Source: Sulfurovum zhangzhouensis | Lineage (GTDB): Bacteria > Campylobacterota > Campylobacteria > Campylobacterales > Sulfurovaceae | DNA: 64,000 nt | NCBI RefSeq assembly: GCF_030347965.1 | Contig: NZ_JAQIBD010000001.1 | Location: forward strand, 496,001 to 560,000 | Reading direction: 5' to 3' | Part shown: piece by piece, positions 56,289 to 64,000 of the stretch | Layout of the letters: every line of letters starts with the position of its first letter | How positions within the stretch are numbered: the stretch's first letter is position 1 | Program-made: the position numbers and the translations under genes | The notes under the pieces: model-generated | The model's input: the letters and a program-made list of their open reading frames with translations, nothing else | Told to the model about the DNA's origin: nothing | The model's database searches: none

Positions 56289-56978
56289 ATGAAAGAGCAA
56301 AAACCGACTTATTATCCTGAGTTTGTCTACAGCGGTGCAAATCGTATCTTGCACTGGTTACGTGCGATTACTATTACCGTATTGACCGTAACAGGTTTCT
56401 ATATCGCTGATCCGTTTCTCACTCCTTCAGAACGATACGATGAAATGAAGTTTGCCCAGTGGGAGATGTGGCATTATATTTTCGGATTTATTCTTATCGC
56501 AGCTGCTGTTATCAGAATCTATCTCTTCTTTTTTGGAAAGGGTCACAAACTTGAAACCCGTTCACTGAAAGATGTTTTGAGTTTAAAATCATGGATCACC
56601 CAACTAAAATCTTATTTTTTTATCGGTCAACTGCAAAAAAGCGGTATCTACGGACCTCTGCAGTTTGTCGTCTACACCATGATCATGCTTTTGATTATTC
56701 TGGCAGTTCTAACTGGACTTATCTTATATGCCAATGTCTATCACCAAGGATTGGCAGGATATATGTATGAACCACTGAGTGTTGTAGCAAGTTGGATGGG
56801 AGGACTAGCATATGTACGGCTGATTCATCATATCGTAATGTGGGGGTTTATCATTTTCGTTCCTATCCATATCTATATGGTGGTCTGGCAGGCGATCCGC
56901 TTTAAACACAATGCACTTGATGTGATGTTCACAGGATATGACTACCACCTCATCTCTGAAGAGCAAAAGCCAGAGTAG
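56289..56978 (+). CDS. hydC: Hydrogenase cytochrome b subunit
   Basis: 229 residues with four membrane spans. Heme-ligand histidines in NRILHWLRA, EMWHYIFGF and LIHHIVMWGFIIFVPIHIYMV. It passes electrons from the periplasmic hydrogenase to the menaquinone pool and anchors the complex. 10 bases after hydB. Confidence 0.93.
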   Translation: MKEQKPTYYPEFVYSGANRILHWLRAITITVLTVTGFYIADPFLTPSERYDEMKFAQWEMWHYIFGFILIAAAVIRIYLFFFGKGHKLETRSLKDVLSLKSWITQLKSYFFIGQLQKSGIYGPLQFVVYTMIMLLIILAVLTGLILYANVYHQGLAGYMYEPLSVVASWMGGLAYVRLIHHIVMWGFIIFVPIHIYMVVWQAIRFKHNALDVMFTGYDYHLISEEQKPE

Positions 56979-56983
56979 TCTAG

Positions 56984-57532
56984 ATGAAGATACTGATCCT
57001 TGGCATTGGCAATATCCTATTTTCAGATGAAGGAATAGGTGTACACATCGTCAACTACATGAAAGAGAAATATACACTGAGTACACACCATCATGTAGAC
57101 TTTATGGATGGCGGTACTTTGGCACAACATCTTATACCGGTCATTGTACAGTATGACTATTTGATCATTATTGATACCGTCAATGCACCGGGTGTTCAAA
57201 AAGGTGAGGTCTATTTCTTTGATTTTGAGGACATACCTGCTGCTGTTGACTGGCAGGGAAGTGCGCATGAAGTGGAGATGCTGCAAACATTAACGATGAT
57301 GGACCTTGTGGGAGACAGACCCGTTACCAAGATCATCGGCATTGTACCAACAGTGATAGAACCTATCAGCTTTTCCCTATCTGATGCAGTCTATCATTCT
57401 GTTGTAACCGTAGAATCTATATTAGTCGAGCATCTTGCTTCAATGGATATACAAATGGATATCAAAAAGAAGATAGCTATCGATGATATTTTACCTCTCT
57501 CTTATAAGATGCATGATGAATATAGCCTTTAA
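56984..57532 (+). CDS. hydD: Hydrogenase maturation endopeptidase
   Basis: 182 residues. GIGNILFSDEGIGVHIV (Ni-binding Glu), MDGGTL (Asp) and AHEVEMLQTL (His) match the HyaD/HycI/HupD protease family that trims the large-subunit tail after nickel insertion. Five bases after hydC; its end overlaps the next gene. Confidence 0.93.
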   Translation: MKILILGIGNILFSDEGIGVHIVNYMKEKYTLSTHHHVDFMDGGTLAQHLIPVIVQYDYLIIIDTVNAPGVQKGEVYFFDFEDIPAAVDWQGSAHEVEMLQTLTMMDLVGDRPVTKIIGIVPTVIEPISFSLSDAVYHSVVTVESILVEHLASMDIQMDIKKKIAIDDILPLSYKMHDEYSL

Positions 57533-59321
57533 TTTCCACTATACACACCATAACGGTCTGATGACCCGATTACTCAATGAGATCAAAAGAGATACACAGA
57601 TCCCTGTTTATCTTGCTCAAAATGAAAATCAGTATACTTTGGAAGCTTCGGGTGAGCAAACAACACTCGAAGAACTGGCAGAAGTTGTTTCAAATCGCAT
57701 TCCTCTATCACTTTTTTTGAAAGAGTACAGACTGGGTGAAACCCAAACAATAAAAGGATCTGATCAGTTCTTGGAAGATACTTCCGGATTTTATCAACTC
57801 CCTTATTGTCCAAAATGTCAAGAGGGTATACTTCAAAGAACACTTCAGACATTTGGAGATTGTTCTGTGTGCGGTTCCAGTCACCCTGAAATCACTTTTG
57901 ATGCATGGCTTGATCACTATCATGCTACTGATTTTTACGAACTTATCGAAAGCAAAGTGGAAGAGCTGTTGGATAAGAGGGTCATGCAGTTTCAAACACT
58001 AAATTCCAACCGCACCTTTTCACTGGATGAGATCTCTCAAGATTCCCACTACGGTATACTTTGTTGCGACGTGAATGCAATCGCTGACTCTTTTGTGATC
58101 ACACCTTCTGAACTACATACATTGACTCTGGTAGAAAAACCTTCATTACGACTCAAACCTAAATTACATTTCCGTTTAAACCATGAACTGAAATCTCACT
58201 GGTATTCTCTCTTCTTAGCCGATGATCTGATCACCTTGGCCGTAAGTCAAATACTTGCATCAAAAAATATTGATTTTGTTTTTGTATCAAACCCCCCACT
58301 ATTAAGATGCGCAGTAGCGATGGAACAACCCTTTATCATTCAGACAGGCAGAGACCTCTTACCTCTATCTTATTCCAAAACGCTGCCTTTTCTTTCACAA
58401 TGCAATGCCTATGGTTTTTATGCTGCAAATAACCATGACAAAATAGAGATAGACTATACAGATAACCCAAGTGATTTACTCTCATCTCATATCACTTATG
58501 TACCCTGGGGATCAGAATTAACTGAGAAAGGCAAAGTGTTCTTTGAACCTGCACATGCGGCCCTGACATCTGTGATGATGGAAAATGATCTCTTTGACAG
58601 ATCTCTGCTGGGTGTCCATTTAAGTCATCAAACCAAGTCAGAAATCTTCAGCTATTCACCGCAGATCGGATATACCTCTATGGTAAAGTTCAAAAGTCAT
58701 CATAAACAGCCCTCTGAAATACTCACTGCTATTGCCTCCATTGAAGAGAGTGCACAAAGGCTGATCCAAAACTTCTCTACACATTATCCGGATCTTTATC
58801 AAAAACTGCACTTTTTTGAGTTTGATGAGCTGAATACAGTAGAGCCTATCACAGAACTTTTTGGACTGGCTGCAATGATACTTGGCATCTATGATGGAAA
58901 CAGTATAGTTGATGCTGCCGGAGCATTGGAAGCAAATGCCATTGAGTTTAGAGGAAAATCAGGACCTAGGATTGATTATAAGGTACATCAACGCAATGGA
59001 GAGTATTATCTTGACACACTCACGACTCTCAGATCAGCGATAAGTTTTAAACTGGCAGGAGTGGATGATATGCTGCTGAGCTTTGGATTTATCGATTCAC
59101 TTGCAGATTTTATTGCACAGCAGGCGCAAAATGCTTATGCAAATATCGGGATTGAAGGTGTCACTATCAGTGGTAATGTATTTGAAAACAGACAGCTTTT
59201 AAAACATACCTATCAAAACGTCTCTCCAAACTATACGCTTTATAGTAATATTAGGTTAAGTATGGATAGTGACAATATAGTAATGGGTGCCCTTATGCTG
59301 GGTAACCATCCAAAAGGATAA
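57516..59321 (+). CDS. hydE: HydE-like protein, degenerate HypF relative
   Basis: About 601 residues from the ATG at 57516 (a second ATG at 57513 is possible), overlapping the hydD end. One zinc-ribbon-like pair (YCPKCQEG...CSVCGSS) is followed by a region that aligns with the HypF C-terminal domain: AGALEANA with the HypF DGESGLKMEQ block, ISGNVFENRQLL with SGGVFQNKVLV, and DNIVMGALML with DSSIALGQI. The HypF metal motif HHHAH is here PAHAA, and the nucleotide-site FDGTG is gone. The acylphosphatase domain is absent too. It corresponds to the HydE of Helicobacter and Wolinella hydrogenase operons as I recall them; mechanism unknown. Probably a maturation factor without the HypF reaction. Confidence 0.8.
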   Translation: MNIAFNFHYTHHNGLMTRLLNEIKRDTQIPVYLAQNENQYTLEASGEQTTLEELAEVVSNRIPLSLFLKEYRLGETQTIKGSDQFLEDTSGFYQLPYCPKCQEGILQRTLQTFGDCSVCGSSHPEITFDAWLDHYHATDFYELIESKVEELLDKRVMQFQTLNSNRTFSLDEISQDSHYGILCCDVNAIADSFVITPSELHTLTLVEKPSLRLKPKLHFRLNHELKSHWYSLFLADDLITLAVSQILASKNIDFVFVSNPPLLRCAVAMEQPFIIQTGRDLLPLSYSKTLPFLSQCNAYGFYAANNHDKIEIDYTDNPSDLLSSHITYVPWGSELTEKGKVFFEPAHAALTSVMMENDLFDRSLLGVHLSHQTKSEIFSYSPQIGYTSMVKFKSHHKQPSEILTAIASIEESAQRLIQNFSTHYPDLYQKLHFFEFDELNTVEPITELFGLAAMILGIYDGNSIVDAAGALEANAIEFRGKSGPRIDYKVHQRNGEYYLDTLTTLRSAISFKLAGVDDMLLSFGFIDSLADFIAQQAQNAYANIGIEGVTISGNVFENRQLLKHTYQNVSPNYTLYSNIRLSMDSDNIVMGALMLGNHPKG

Positions 59322-59962
59322 TGATGGAAACTGGATTGTGGATTATTTTTTGGTATGGGATTTTACACGCCTTTGGCCCGGATCATTTAAGTGCCATTGC
59401 AGACTTCTCTATTGGGCGCTCCAAAAAAAGAACTTTCATCATTACCCTGAGCTTTGCGGTAGGACATGGTCTTATGCTCTACATTTTTGCAAAGATCCTC
59501 TCTTCACAATCCATATCACCGGACATTTTGGCCTATGCAGACTCTATAGCGGCATTGATCATTATCGGTATGGGGGTCTATATGCTTATGATGGTTTATC
59601 TGGACCGTGTACATCTGAATACACATGTGCATAATGGCCAGCATCATATCCATATCTGGTTTGGCAAGGAACATAACCATCATGAACGCTCATCACTCTC
59701 TGCTTTCGGTATCGGTACACTCATGGGGATTGGAGGGGTAAGAGGAATGCTTATTACGCTTAGCGTGGTAAATACACATGCCATCGATGCAGTGATGATC
59801 ATTGCTTTTATTTTAGGTGCGATGGTCGTCTTTGTAGGATTTGGCGGAGTTATCTATCTAATTAATACCACCTTGCTGCATAACAAAAGCAGTGTAAAGA
59901 AAGTCATTGCAACTGCCGGTGGAATCTCCATGATCATAGGTCTCAATATGATTCATTTTTAA
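59321..59962 (+). CDS. NicO-type nickel permease
   Basis: 213 residues with about six membrane spans. The first span carries HAFGPDHLSAI, the H-x4-D-H metal signature of NiCoT/NicO transporters. A His-rich loop (HVHNGQHHIHIWFGKEHNHHE) follows the third span. Its position between hydE and hypB argues for nickel uptake for the hydrogenase rather than efflux. ATG overlaps the hydE stop (TAATG); a second ATG follows directly. Confidence 0.85.
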   Translation: MMETGLWIIFWYGILHAFGPDHLSAIADFSIGRSKKRTFIITLSFAVGHGLMLYIFAKILSSQSISPDILAYADSIAALIIIGMGVYMLMMVYLDRVHLNTHVHNGQHHIHIWFGKEHNHHERSSLSAFGIGTLMGIGGVRGMLITLSVVNTHAIDAVMIIAFILGAMVVFVGFGGVIYLINTTLLHNKSSVKKVIATAGGISMIIGLNMIHF

Positions 59963-60013
59963 ACGCTCAGTGAAAAGATATTATAATCATATAACTCAAA
60001 AAAAGGTAACAAT

Positions 60014-60757
60014 ATGTGTCAAGATTGCGGCTGTAGTATTAACGGAAAAGAGAGTGATCATCATCATTCACATCAAAACCTTCATAACAACCCTCAGCTC
60101 AACGAAGCAAAAACCATAGAAGTCATTACAAAGATCCTGGATAAAAACGATCAAGAAGCTGCCCACAACAGAAACCATTTTGATACACATCATGTTTTAG
60201 CGATCAATCTTATGAGCAGTCCTGGAAGCGGAAAGACAACACTTCTTGAAACCATTGCCGATCACAATGCATTTGCTTTTGGAGTTATAGAAGGAGATTT
60301 GGAAACAAACCGTGATGCAGACCGTATCAAAGCAAAAGGCATACCCGCATACCAGATACAGACTGGAACAGCATGTCACCTTGATGCATTTATGGTCCAT
60401 AAAGGCTTACATGCCATGCCGCTTGAAGAGATAGACGTATGCTTTATCGAAAATGTCGGTAACCTGGTATGTCCTGCCAGCTATGATGTAGGTAGTCATC
60501 TGAACATCGTACTGGTCTCAGTACCCGAAGGAGATGACAAGATTGAAAAATATCCTGTGATGTTCAGACAGGCGGATCTTGTACTTATTACCAAAACCGA
60601 TCTTCTTCCCCACTTCGATTTTGACATCGAAAAAGCCAAAACAGCTGCAAGACGGCTCAAACCCAATGTTGATATACTGGAAGGATCAATCAAAGATCCT
60701 GCTACGATCAAAAGAGTAATTGATTGGATCAAGTTCAAACAAATGATGAGAGGTTAA
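60014..60757 (+). CDS. hypB: Hydrogenase nickel-incorporation GTPase HypB
   Basis: 247 residues. The N-terminal high-affinity metal site CQDCGC is followed by a short His stretch (DHHHSH). GTPase: P-loop SSPGSGKTTLLE (about residue 72), EGDLETNRDADRI, GTACHLDA with the G-domain metal ligands, and TKTDLLPHF. It delivers nickel to the large subunit with HypA (and SlyD). Confidence 0.95.
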   Translation: MCQDCGCSINGKESDHHHSHQNLHNNPQLNEAKTIEVITKILDKNDQEAAHNRNHFDTHHVLAINLMSSPGSGKTTLLETIADHNAFAFGVIEGDLETNRDADRIKAKGIPAYQIQTGTACHLDAFMVHKGLHAMPLEEIDVCFIENVGNLVCPASYDVGSHLNIVLVSVPEGDDKIEKYPVMFRQADLVLITKTDLLPHFDFDIEKAKTAARRLKPNVDILEGSIKDPATIKRVIDWIKFKQMMRG

Positions 60758-60763
60758 GCAGTA

Positions 60764-61048
60764 ATGTGTTTATCTATCCCTTCTAAAGTCATCCAAATTG
60801 ATGAAAACAATATGGCAACAGTGGATACCATGGGGGTTCAAAGAGAGGTTAGCCTTGATCTAATGAATGAAGAGGTGATAGTAGGCGATTATATCCTTAT
60901 CCATATAGGCTTTGCAATGAACAAGATCGATAAAGAAGAAGCCCTCTCAAGCCTTGCGCTTTACCGTGAGATCATTGAAAAGATGGAAGAAGAGGAAAAA
61001 CGTCAAGCGATCTTGGAATCTGACAATTGTCTCGGCACCTTAGAATGA
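60764..61048 (+). CDS. hypC: Hydrogenase maturation chaperone HypC
   Basis: 94 residues beginning MCLSIPSKVI, whose Cys2 holds the Fe(CN)2CO unit, followed by QREVSLDLM and GDYILIHIGFAM. Partner of HypD. Six bases after hypB; its TGA overlaps the hypD ATG. Confidence 0.95.
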   Translation: MCLSIPSKVIQIDENNMATVDTMGVQREVSLDLMNEEVIVGDYILIHIGFAMNKIDKEEALSSLALYREIIEKMEEEEKRQAILESDNCLGTLE

Positions 61049-62166
61049 AACAACTACAGTTAAAAGATCTCTATCATGCATTCAGAGACCCTAAGACCAT
61101 TAAATCATTGGCACTTTTGATAGAAAAAGAGGCTAAGAAACTCAGTGAACCATTGCACATCATGGAAGTATGCGGCGGGCATACGCACACGATCATGAAA
61201 TATGGACTTAAACAGCTTCTTCCTAAGAACATCACATTCATCCATGGACCGGGATGTCCTGTATGTATCATGCCAAAAGACCGCATCGATCATGCGATTG
61301 CTTTAGCAAATATGGAGGATACCATCCTTTGTACCTTAGGGGATATGATACGTGTACCCGGATCCAAAAGCACCCTTGCAAAAGAACGTGCCAAAGGCAG
61401 AGACATTCGTCCACTTTATACACCAATGGATATCATCAAAATTGCCAAAGAAAACAGTGATAAAAAAGTGATCTTCTTTGCTATCGGATTTGAAACGACC
61501 ACACCTATGACTGCTGCTGTGATCAAACGTGTTTTAGATGAATGCATTCAAAATATCTATTTTCACATCAACCATGTACTCGTACCTCCTGCAGTGAAAG
61601 CGATCATGGATCCGGGTAAAGCCAAGATCAATGCCTTTATCGGACCTTCACATGTCAGCGTGATCAGCGGCGCAAAGATATATGAACCTCTTGCCCAGAC
61701 CTACCAGACCCCTATTGTAGTCAGCGGATTTGAACCTGTGGATGTAATGGAAGGGATTCTAATGCTCATACAACAGAAAAATGAGGGACGCTGTGAGGTG
61801 GAAATCGCCTACAAACGTTCGGTTACAAGAGAAGGGAACCTCAAAGCACAACAAATGATCGATACCTATATGGAACCAAGAGCACATTTCACATGGAGAG
61901 GGATAGGAGATATTCCAAACTCAGCACTTCGACTAAAAGAGGAATATGCATACCTTGATGCAGAAAAGATCTTTTCCGATATCCTTCCCAAAGCTCCTGT
62001 ACAAGATCATAAACTTTGTATCTGCGGTACTATCCTTCAAGGTTTGGCGAATCCTCAAGATTGTTCAGTATTTGGTACCTCTTGTACCCCAAATTCACCA
62101 CTTGGAAGCTGTATGGTCAGTGATGAAGGAGCATGCAATGCTTACTATCGTTATGGGGGGTTATAA
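61045..62166 (+). CDS. hypD: Hydrogenase maturation scaffold HypD
   Basis: 373 residues from the ATG at 61045 (ATGA overlap with hypC). CGGHTHTIMKYG, GPGCPVCIMP and GFETTTPM are the three active motifs; the C-terminal [4Fe-4S] cysteines are in CICGTILQG...CSVFGTSC...GSCMVSDEGAC. It assembles Fe(CN)2CO with HypC. Confidence 0.95.
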   Translation: MKQLQLKDLYHAFRDPKTIKSLALLIEKEAKKLSEPLHIMEVCGGHTHTIMKYGLKQLLPKNITFIHGPGCPVCIMPKDRIDHAIALANMEDTILCTLGDMIRVPGSKSTLAKERAKGRDIRPLYTPMDIIKIAKENSDKKVIFFAIGFETTTPMTAAVIKRVLDECIQNIYFHINHVLVPPAVKAIMDPGKAKINAFIGPSHVSVISGAKIYEPLAQTYQTPIVVSGFEPVDVMEGILMLIQQKNEGRCEVEIAYKRSVTREGNLKAQQMIDTYMEPRAHFTWRGIGDIPNSALRLKEEYAYLDAEKIFSDILPKAPVQDHKLCICGTILQGLANPQDCSVFGTSCTPNSPLGSCMVSDEGACNAYYRYGGL

Positions 62167-63167
62167 TGGATAAAAAGATATTGCTCAGTCATGGCGGTGG
62201 AGGAGAAGAGAGCAATCAACTGATTCATGAGCTATTTTATCAATATTTTTCTAACGAGATATTGCTTAAAAGTGAAGATGCTGCCATCTTAACTACCAAA
62301 GGCAACATTGCATTCACTACAGACAGTTTTACCGTGAGCCCCCTCTTTTTTGCAGGAGGTGATATAGGAAAAATTGCCATTGCAGGTACACTCAATGATC
62401 TTTCCATGATGGGGGCCAAGCCACTTTATGTAAGTTGTGCATTTATCATAGAAGAAGGGATGGATTACAACGATCTGGAAAAAATCGTCAAATCCATGAC
62501 CGAGGAACTTTCCCATAATGATGCAAAGATCGTATGCGGAGACACAAAGGTCGTTCCAAAGGGAAGCATAGATAAGATCTTTATCACCACTTCCGGTATA
62601 GGTGAAGTGGTTACTCCGGGAATTTCTGCACAAAATATTGATGAGCATGATATGATCATTGTATCAAGAGATATCGGAAGGCATGGTGCTACCATACTTG
62701 CTGAACGTGAAAGCATCGATATCACATCAAACCTCTCAAGTGACTGCAAAAGCCTTTGGCCTGTAGTGAAGCATTTACTGGATCATGGTATAAAACCCAA
62801 AGCGATGCGTGATGCGACAAGGGGTGGTCTGGCAGCTGTATTAAATGAATGGGCAGTAAGCTCAAATATCTGTATAGAGCTTGACGAAGAAGCGATCCCA
62901 ATCAGTGAAGAAGTACAGGGATTGTGTGAGATATTTGGATTTGAAGCTACTGATTTTGCAAATGAAGGAACATTTATTCTGGCACTCAGACCTGAGCAGG
63001 TTGATAAAGCGCTCAAACTGCTGCATGCATTTCAGGATGATCAGAGTGCGAGTTTGATCGGTAAGGTCACAACAAAAAAACCAAAAAAAGTCATTCTCAA
63101 TACACCATGGGGAAGCAGCAGATATCTTGATCTGCCAAAAGGTGAACTGCTTCCAAGGATCTGTTAA
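62166..63167 (+). CDS. hypE: Hydrogenase maturation protein HypE
   Basis: 333 residues from the ATG at 62166 (TAATG with hypD). PurM-like ATP fold: LSHGGGGEESNQLI, FTTDSFTVSPLFF, RDATRGGLAAVLNEW. It ends PRIC, the C-terminal cysteine that is carbamoylated by HypF and dehydrated to thiocyanate. Confidence 0.95.
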   Translation: MDKKILLSHGGGGEESNQLIHELFYQYFSNEILLKSEDAAILTTKGNIAFTTDSFTVSPLFFAGGDIGKIAIAGTLNDLSMMGAKPLYVSCAFIIEEGMDYNDLEKIVKSMTEELSHNDAKIVCGDTKVVPKGSIDKIFITTSGIGEVVTPGISAQNIDEHDMIIVSRDIGRHGATILAERESIDITSNLSSDCKSLWPVVKHLLDHGIKPKAMRDATRGGLAAVLNEWAVSSNICIELDEEAIPISEEVQGLCEIFGFEATDFANEGTFILALRPEQVDKALKLLHAFQDDQSASLIGKVTTKKPKKVILNTPWGSSRYLDLPKGELLPRIC

Positions 63168-63508
63168 TGCATGAATACTCTATCGTCCAGTCGCTTCTTG
63201 ATCAGTGTGAACACTATGCCATAGAAAATGATGCAACTTCTGTGCAAAAGATCACTGTCAAAATAGGAGTGCTCAGTGGGGTAGAAATACACCTCTTTGA
63301 AACAGCTTTTCATACCTTTAAAGAAGGAACCCTCTGCAGTGAGGCAGAACTGATCATACAAGAACAACCGTTACTTATCTACTGTAATGAATGTGATAAA
63401 GAGCATATCTTAAATGAAATGCACATACGTTGTCCTGAGTGTAACAGTTTATCTGTAAAAGTGTTAGATGGTGAGGAGATGTATCTTATGCAGCTCGAGA
63501 TGGCTTGA
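63167..63508 (+). CDS. hypA: Hydrogenase nickel metallochaperone HypA
   Basis: 113 residues. The N-terminal MHEYSIVQSLLDQ has the nickel-binding His2; the zinc site is YCNECDKEH...IRCPECNS. Shares the TAATG junction with hypE. Last gene of the hydrogenase island. Confidence 0.95.
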   Translation: MHEYSIVQSLLDQCEHYAIENDATSVQKITVKIGVLSGVEIHLFETAFHTFKEGTLCSEAELIIQEQPLLIYCNECDKEHILNEMHIRCPECNSLSVKVLDGEEMYLMQLEMA

Positions 63509-63550
63509 TCAAGTCTAAACAAGTCATGAGATAACATTTCTTTAGATTAA

Positions 63551-63646
63551 CCATATATAGGTATCCCTCTTAAAGAGTCTGAAGAGATCGTTAAAGAGTA
63601 TCTGGATTTTGAACTCATAGGAGAAATATTCTCCCGTGAGATATAG
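63551..63646 (+). pseudogene. Possible C-terminal gene remnant after hypA
   Basis: A 31-codon open stretch between two stops with no start codon and a protein-like composition (IPLKESEEIVKEYLDFELIG ...). It could be the tail of a lost gene between hypA and the cytochrome gene. Too short to identify and may be chance. Confidence 0.3.
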
Positions 63647-63679
63647 AAGTTTATACATACCCATCAGGTATGTAAAGTA

Positions 63680-64000
63680 CTACTTTCTAATAGTAGTATG
63701 ACATGCCATACATTGGCTCAGAGTTTTGTCATATGTCTCTCTTGCTGAAGCTTTATCTCCCGCTTCAAAATCTTTCAACATTTTATCAGCAAGATTTGTA
63801 ATGTTCTTCACCTCTTTTTGAGCATATTGTTTCGCATCAAAATTATCACCGTCCATTACAGACTTTTCAATTACAAATGAATTGATACTCACCAGCTTTT
63901 CTTTCAAGCTTTCTACACCTAACTTCATTATCGCCGGATTGTCACGCAAGAATCCTTTTTGGATCATTCCCATTGCTGACTCAAGGCCTTGCATGGTTAT
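63680..64000 (-). CDS. c-type cytochrome, C-terminal part
   Basis: The frame stays open to the right edge, so the N-terminus and probably a signal peptide are missing; 107 codons are visible. A helical body is followed by a single heme site CMACHTTIRK at the very C-terminus. A helical body with a C-terminal CXXCH resembles class II (c-prime/c556) cytochromes. Periplasmic electron carrier or sensor; converges on the hydrogenase island. Confidence 0.75.
   Translation of the reverse strand: MTMQGLESAMGMIQKGFLRDNPAIMKLGVESLKEKLVSINSFVIEKSVMDGDNFDAKQYAQKEVKNITNLADKMLKDFEAGDKASARETYDKTLSQCMACHTTIRK

Overview
The window looks like chromosome from a Campylobacterota bacterium (former Epsilonproteobacteria), most like the Sulfurovum/Sulfurimonas branch. 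The evidence is gene content and order. The ATP synthase cluster has two b-type subunits and no a or c subunit, is preceded by parA-parB and is followed by tolQ-tolR-tolA. The fba / PEB4-type foldase / nth neighbourhood resembles that of Campylobacter. A HydABCDE-type [NiFe] uptake hydrogenase operon carries its full set of hyp genes. ProB, BirA and the N7-guanine tRNA methylase have the lengths seen in this group. The sequence is moderately AT-rich. This is inference from gene order and motifs; no database search was run.

Layout. 1-11270 is a minus-strand block: cell division (envC-like, ftsX, ftsE), tRNA modification (trmB, an rluD-type synthase, a TtcA-like protein), mtnN, fabD, slyD, an L,D-transpeptidase, cpoB, pal and tolB. 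11437-15089 is a mixed segment (pheA, a small acidic protein, a DksA-like protein, ald, a second L,D-transpeptidase, a membrane protein) lying between tolB-pal-cpoB and tolQRA. 15266-28805 is minus strand: tolA-R-Q, atpC-D-G-A-H-F-F', parB-parA, birA, fmt, proB, obg, rpmA and rplU. 28892-39673 is minus strand: ridA, a lipoprotein, a ThiF/MoeB-like E1, a nitrilase-fold protein, xseB, metX, metY, guaB, gatA, a 40-residue membrane protein and ileS. 39778-41302 is plus strand: pncC and a ten-gene tRNA cluster containing a perfect 270-bp tandem duplication. 41326-50982 is mixed: two small unknown proteins, hisD, a PLP enzyme, fba, two SurA/PpiC-type foldases, nth, a two-gene cassette bracketed by repeats, pepD and three small proteins. 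51109-63508 is a plus-strand hydrogenase island: hypF, hydA-E, a NicO-type nickel permease and hypB-C-D-E-A. A c-type cytochrome is cut off by the right edge.

How it fits together. The hydrogenase island holds structural subunits, cytochrome b anchor, endoprotease, all six Hyp maturation factors and a probable nickel importer in tightly coupled, often overlapping genes, so it is a nearly self-contained H2-oxidation module feeding the quinone pool. The Tol-Pal envelope machine is present complete but in two pieces. Apart from the tRNA cluster there is no stretch over 300 bases without a gene; the longer gaps (7191-7427, 27992-28223, 50139-50369) are described below.

Most worth a second look: the repeat-bracketed cassette at 47727-48777 with a putative immunity-type gene; a long helical RNA candidate with a U-run at 50169-50265; the tRNA tandem duplication and a neighbouring tRNA-Val copy with three stem-breaking changes; several apparent pseudo-enzymes (HydE, the nitrilase-fold protein, the DksA-like protein without zinc cysteines, the TtcA-like protein without its CXXC pairs); and two genes whose -10 box sits only 6 bases from the start codon, suggesting leaderless mRNAs.
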